In this document: in pieces, positions 63,837 through 64,000 of the stretch | Layout: each line of letters starts with the position of its first letter | How positions within the stretch are numbered: position 1 is the first letter of the stretch | NCBI RefSeq assembly: GCF_007830125.1 | Contig: NZ_VLLG01000004.1 | Coordinates: 856,326-920,325 of the forward strand | DNA: 64,000 bases | Reading direction: 5' to 3' | DNA from: Chitinophaga japonensis | Lineage (GTDB): Bacteria; Bacteroidota; Bacteroidia; Chitinophagales; Chitinophagaceae | Notes under the pieces: generated by a model | What the model saw: the letters and a program-made list of their open reading frames with translations, nothing else | What the model was told of the DNA's origin: nothing | The model's database searches: none | Program-made: the position numbers and the translations under genes

Positions 63837-64000
63837 TGTTAATGCCGTTTTTCAATAATTTAAATAATCAATGAAACCGCTTGAATTTTTATAGCTTTTG
63901 TATCAGTGATCTTATTTGTAGTTATTTAAATAAAATCTGAAGTTACCCGCGTGAACGCTTCATACTCGTGGACATGGGTTGGCGGGTGGCATTCCCGGTT

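Noticed and set aside
63926..64000. Minus-strand frame open to the right edge, 25 codons ending TAA
   Set aside because: Too short to identify. It may be the end of a neighbouring gene, but nothing beyond an open frame supports it.

Overview
The window looks like a chromosomal segment of a Bacteroidota bacterium, most likely the Chitinophagaceae (Chitinophaga-like). Supporting signs are a CarboxypepD_reg/TonB-receptor-type outer membrane barrel, a bacillithiol enzyme (BshC), a protein with a type IX secretion/gliding C-terminal domain, a bacterial terpene synthase, an inositol oxygenase, and promoter-like sequences of the Bacteroidetes TTG-N19..22-TAnnTTTG kind. No rRNA, tRNA, CRISPR array, transposase or phage gene was seen.

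Left part (1-15.6 kb): the 5' two thirds of smc (minus strand, cut by the window edge), an outer membrane beta-barrel receptor, a FUSC-type membrane protein, bshC, and a carbohydrate group consisting of a GT4 glycosyltransferase, a GH130-family protein, glgC and glgA, followed by a DUF72 protein. Middle part (15.6-34.2 kb): a fused FAD/Fe-S dehydrogenase, idi, a TPR protein, inositol oxygenase with a sodium/solute symporter, a complete tripartite RND efflux operon (tolC-like, adaptor, pump), a DUF2157 membrane protein, a HEIGH-type metalloprotease lipoprotein, a class I terpene synthase with a strong terminator, and free methionine-(R)-sulfoxide reductase.

Right part (34.2-63.8 kb): surface polysaccharide. 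A methyltransferase, a type IX-secreted SprB-repeat protein and a PHP-type tyrosine phosphatase precede a 26-kb minus-strand operon of 20 genes running from 63.8 to 37.4 kb. It holds a membrane-bound NDP-sugar 4,6-dehydratase, Wza, Wzc, a UDP-sugar dehydrogenase, Wzx, Wzy, four GT4 glycosyltransferases, two polysaccharide-lyase-like proteins, an acyltransferase, a two-domain oxidoreductase, WecB, and a PglC/PglD/PglE-like block. Together these predict a Wzx/Wzy-type exopolysaccharide started on a bacillosamine-type sugar and containing uronic acids. The interior (about 49-57 kb) is visibly more AT-rich than the flanks.

The most unusual structure is a set of short tandem repeats at gene junctions. 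Several unrelated 7-bp words (and one 8-bp word) are each repeated in tandem, usually as two arms in opposite orientation. At two places the repeat has become protein: it supplies the lipoprotein signal peptide of the RND adaptor and the C-terminal tail of the two-domain oxidoreductase, in both cases as 7-residue peptide repeats because 7 is coprime to 3.
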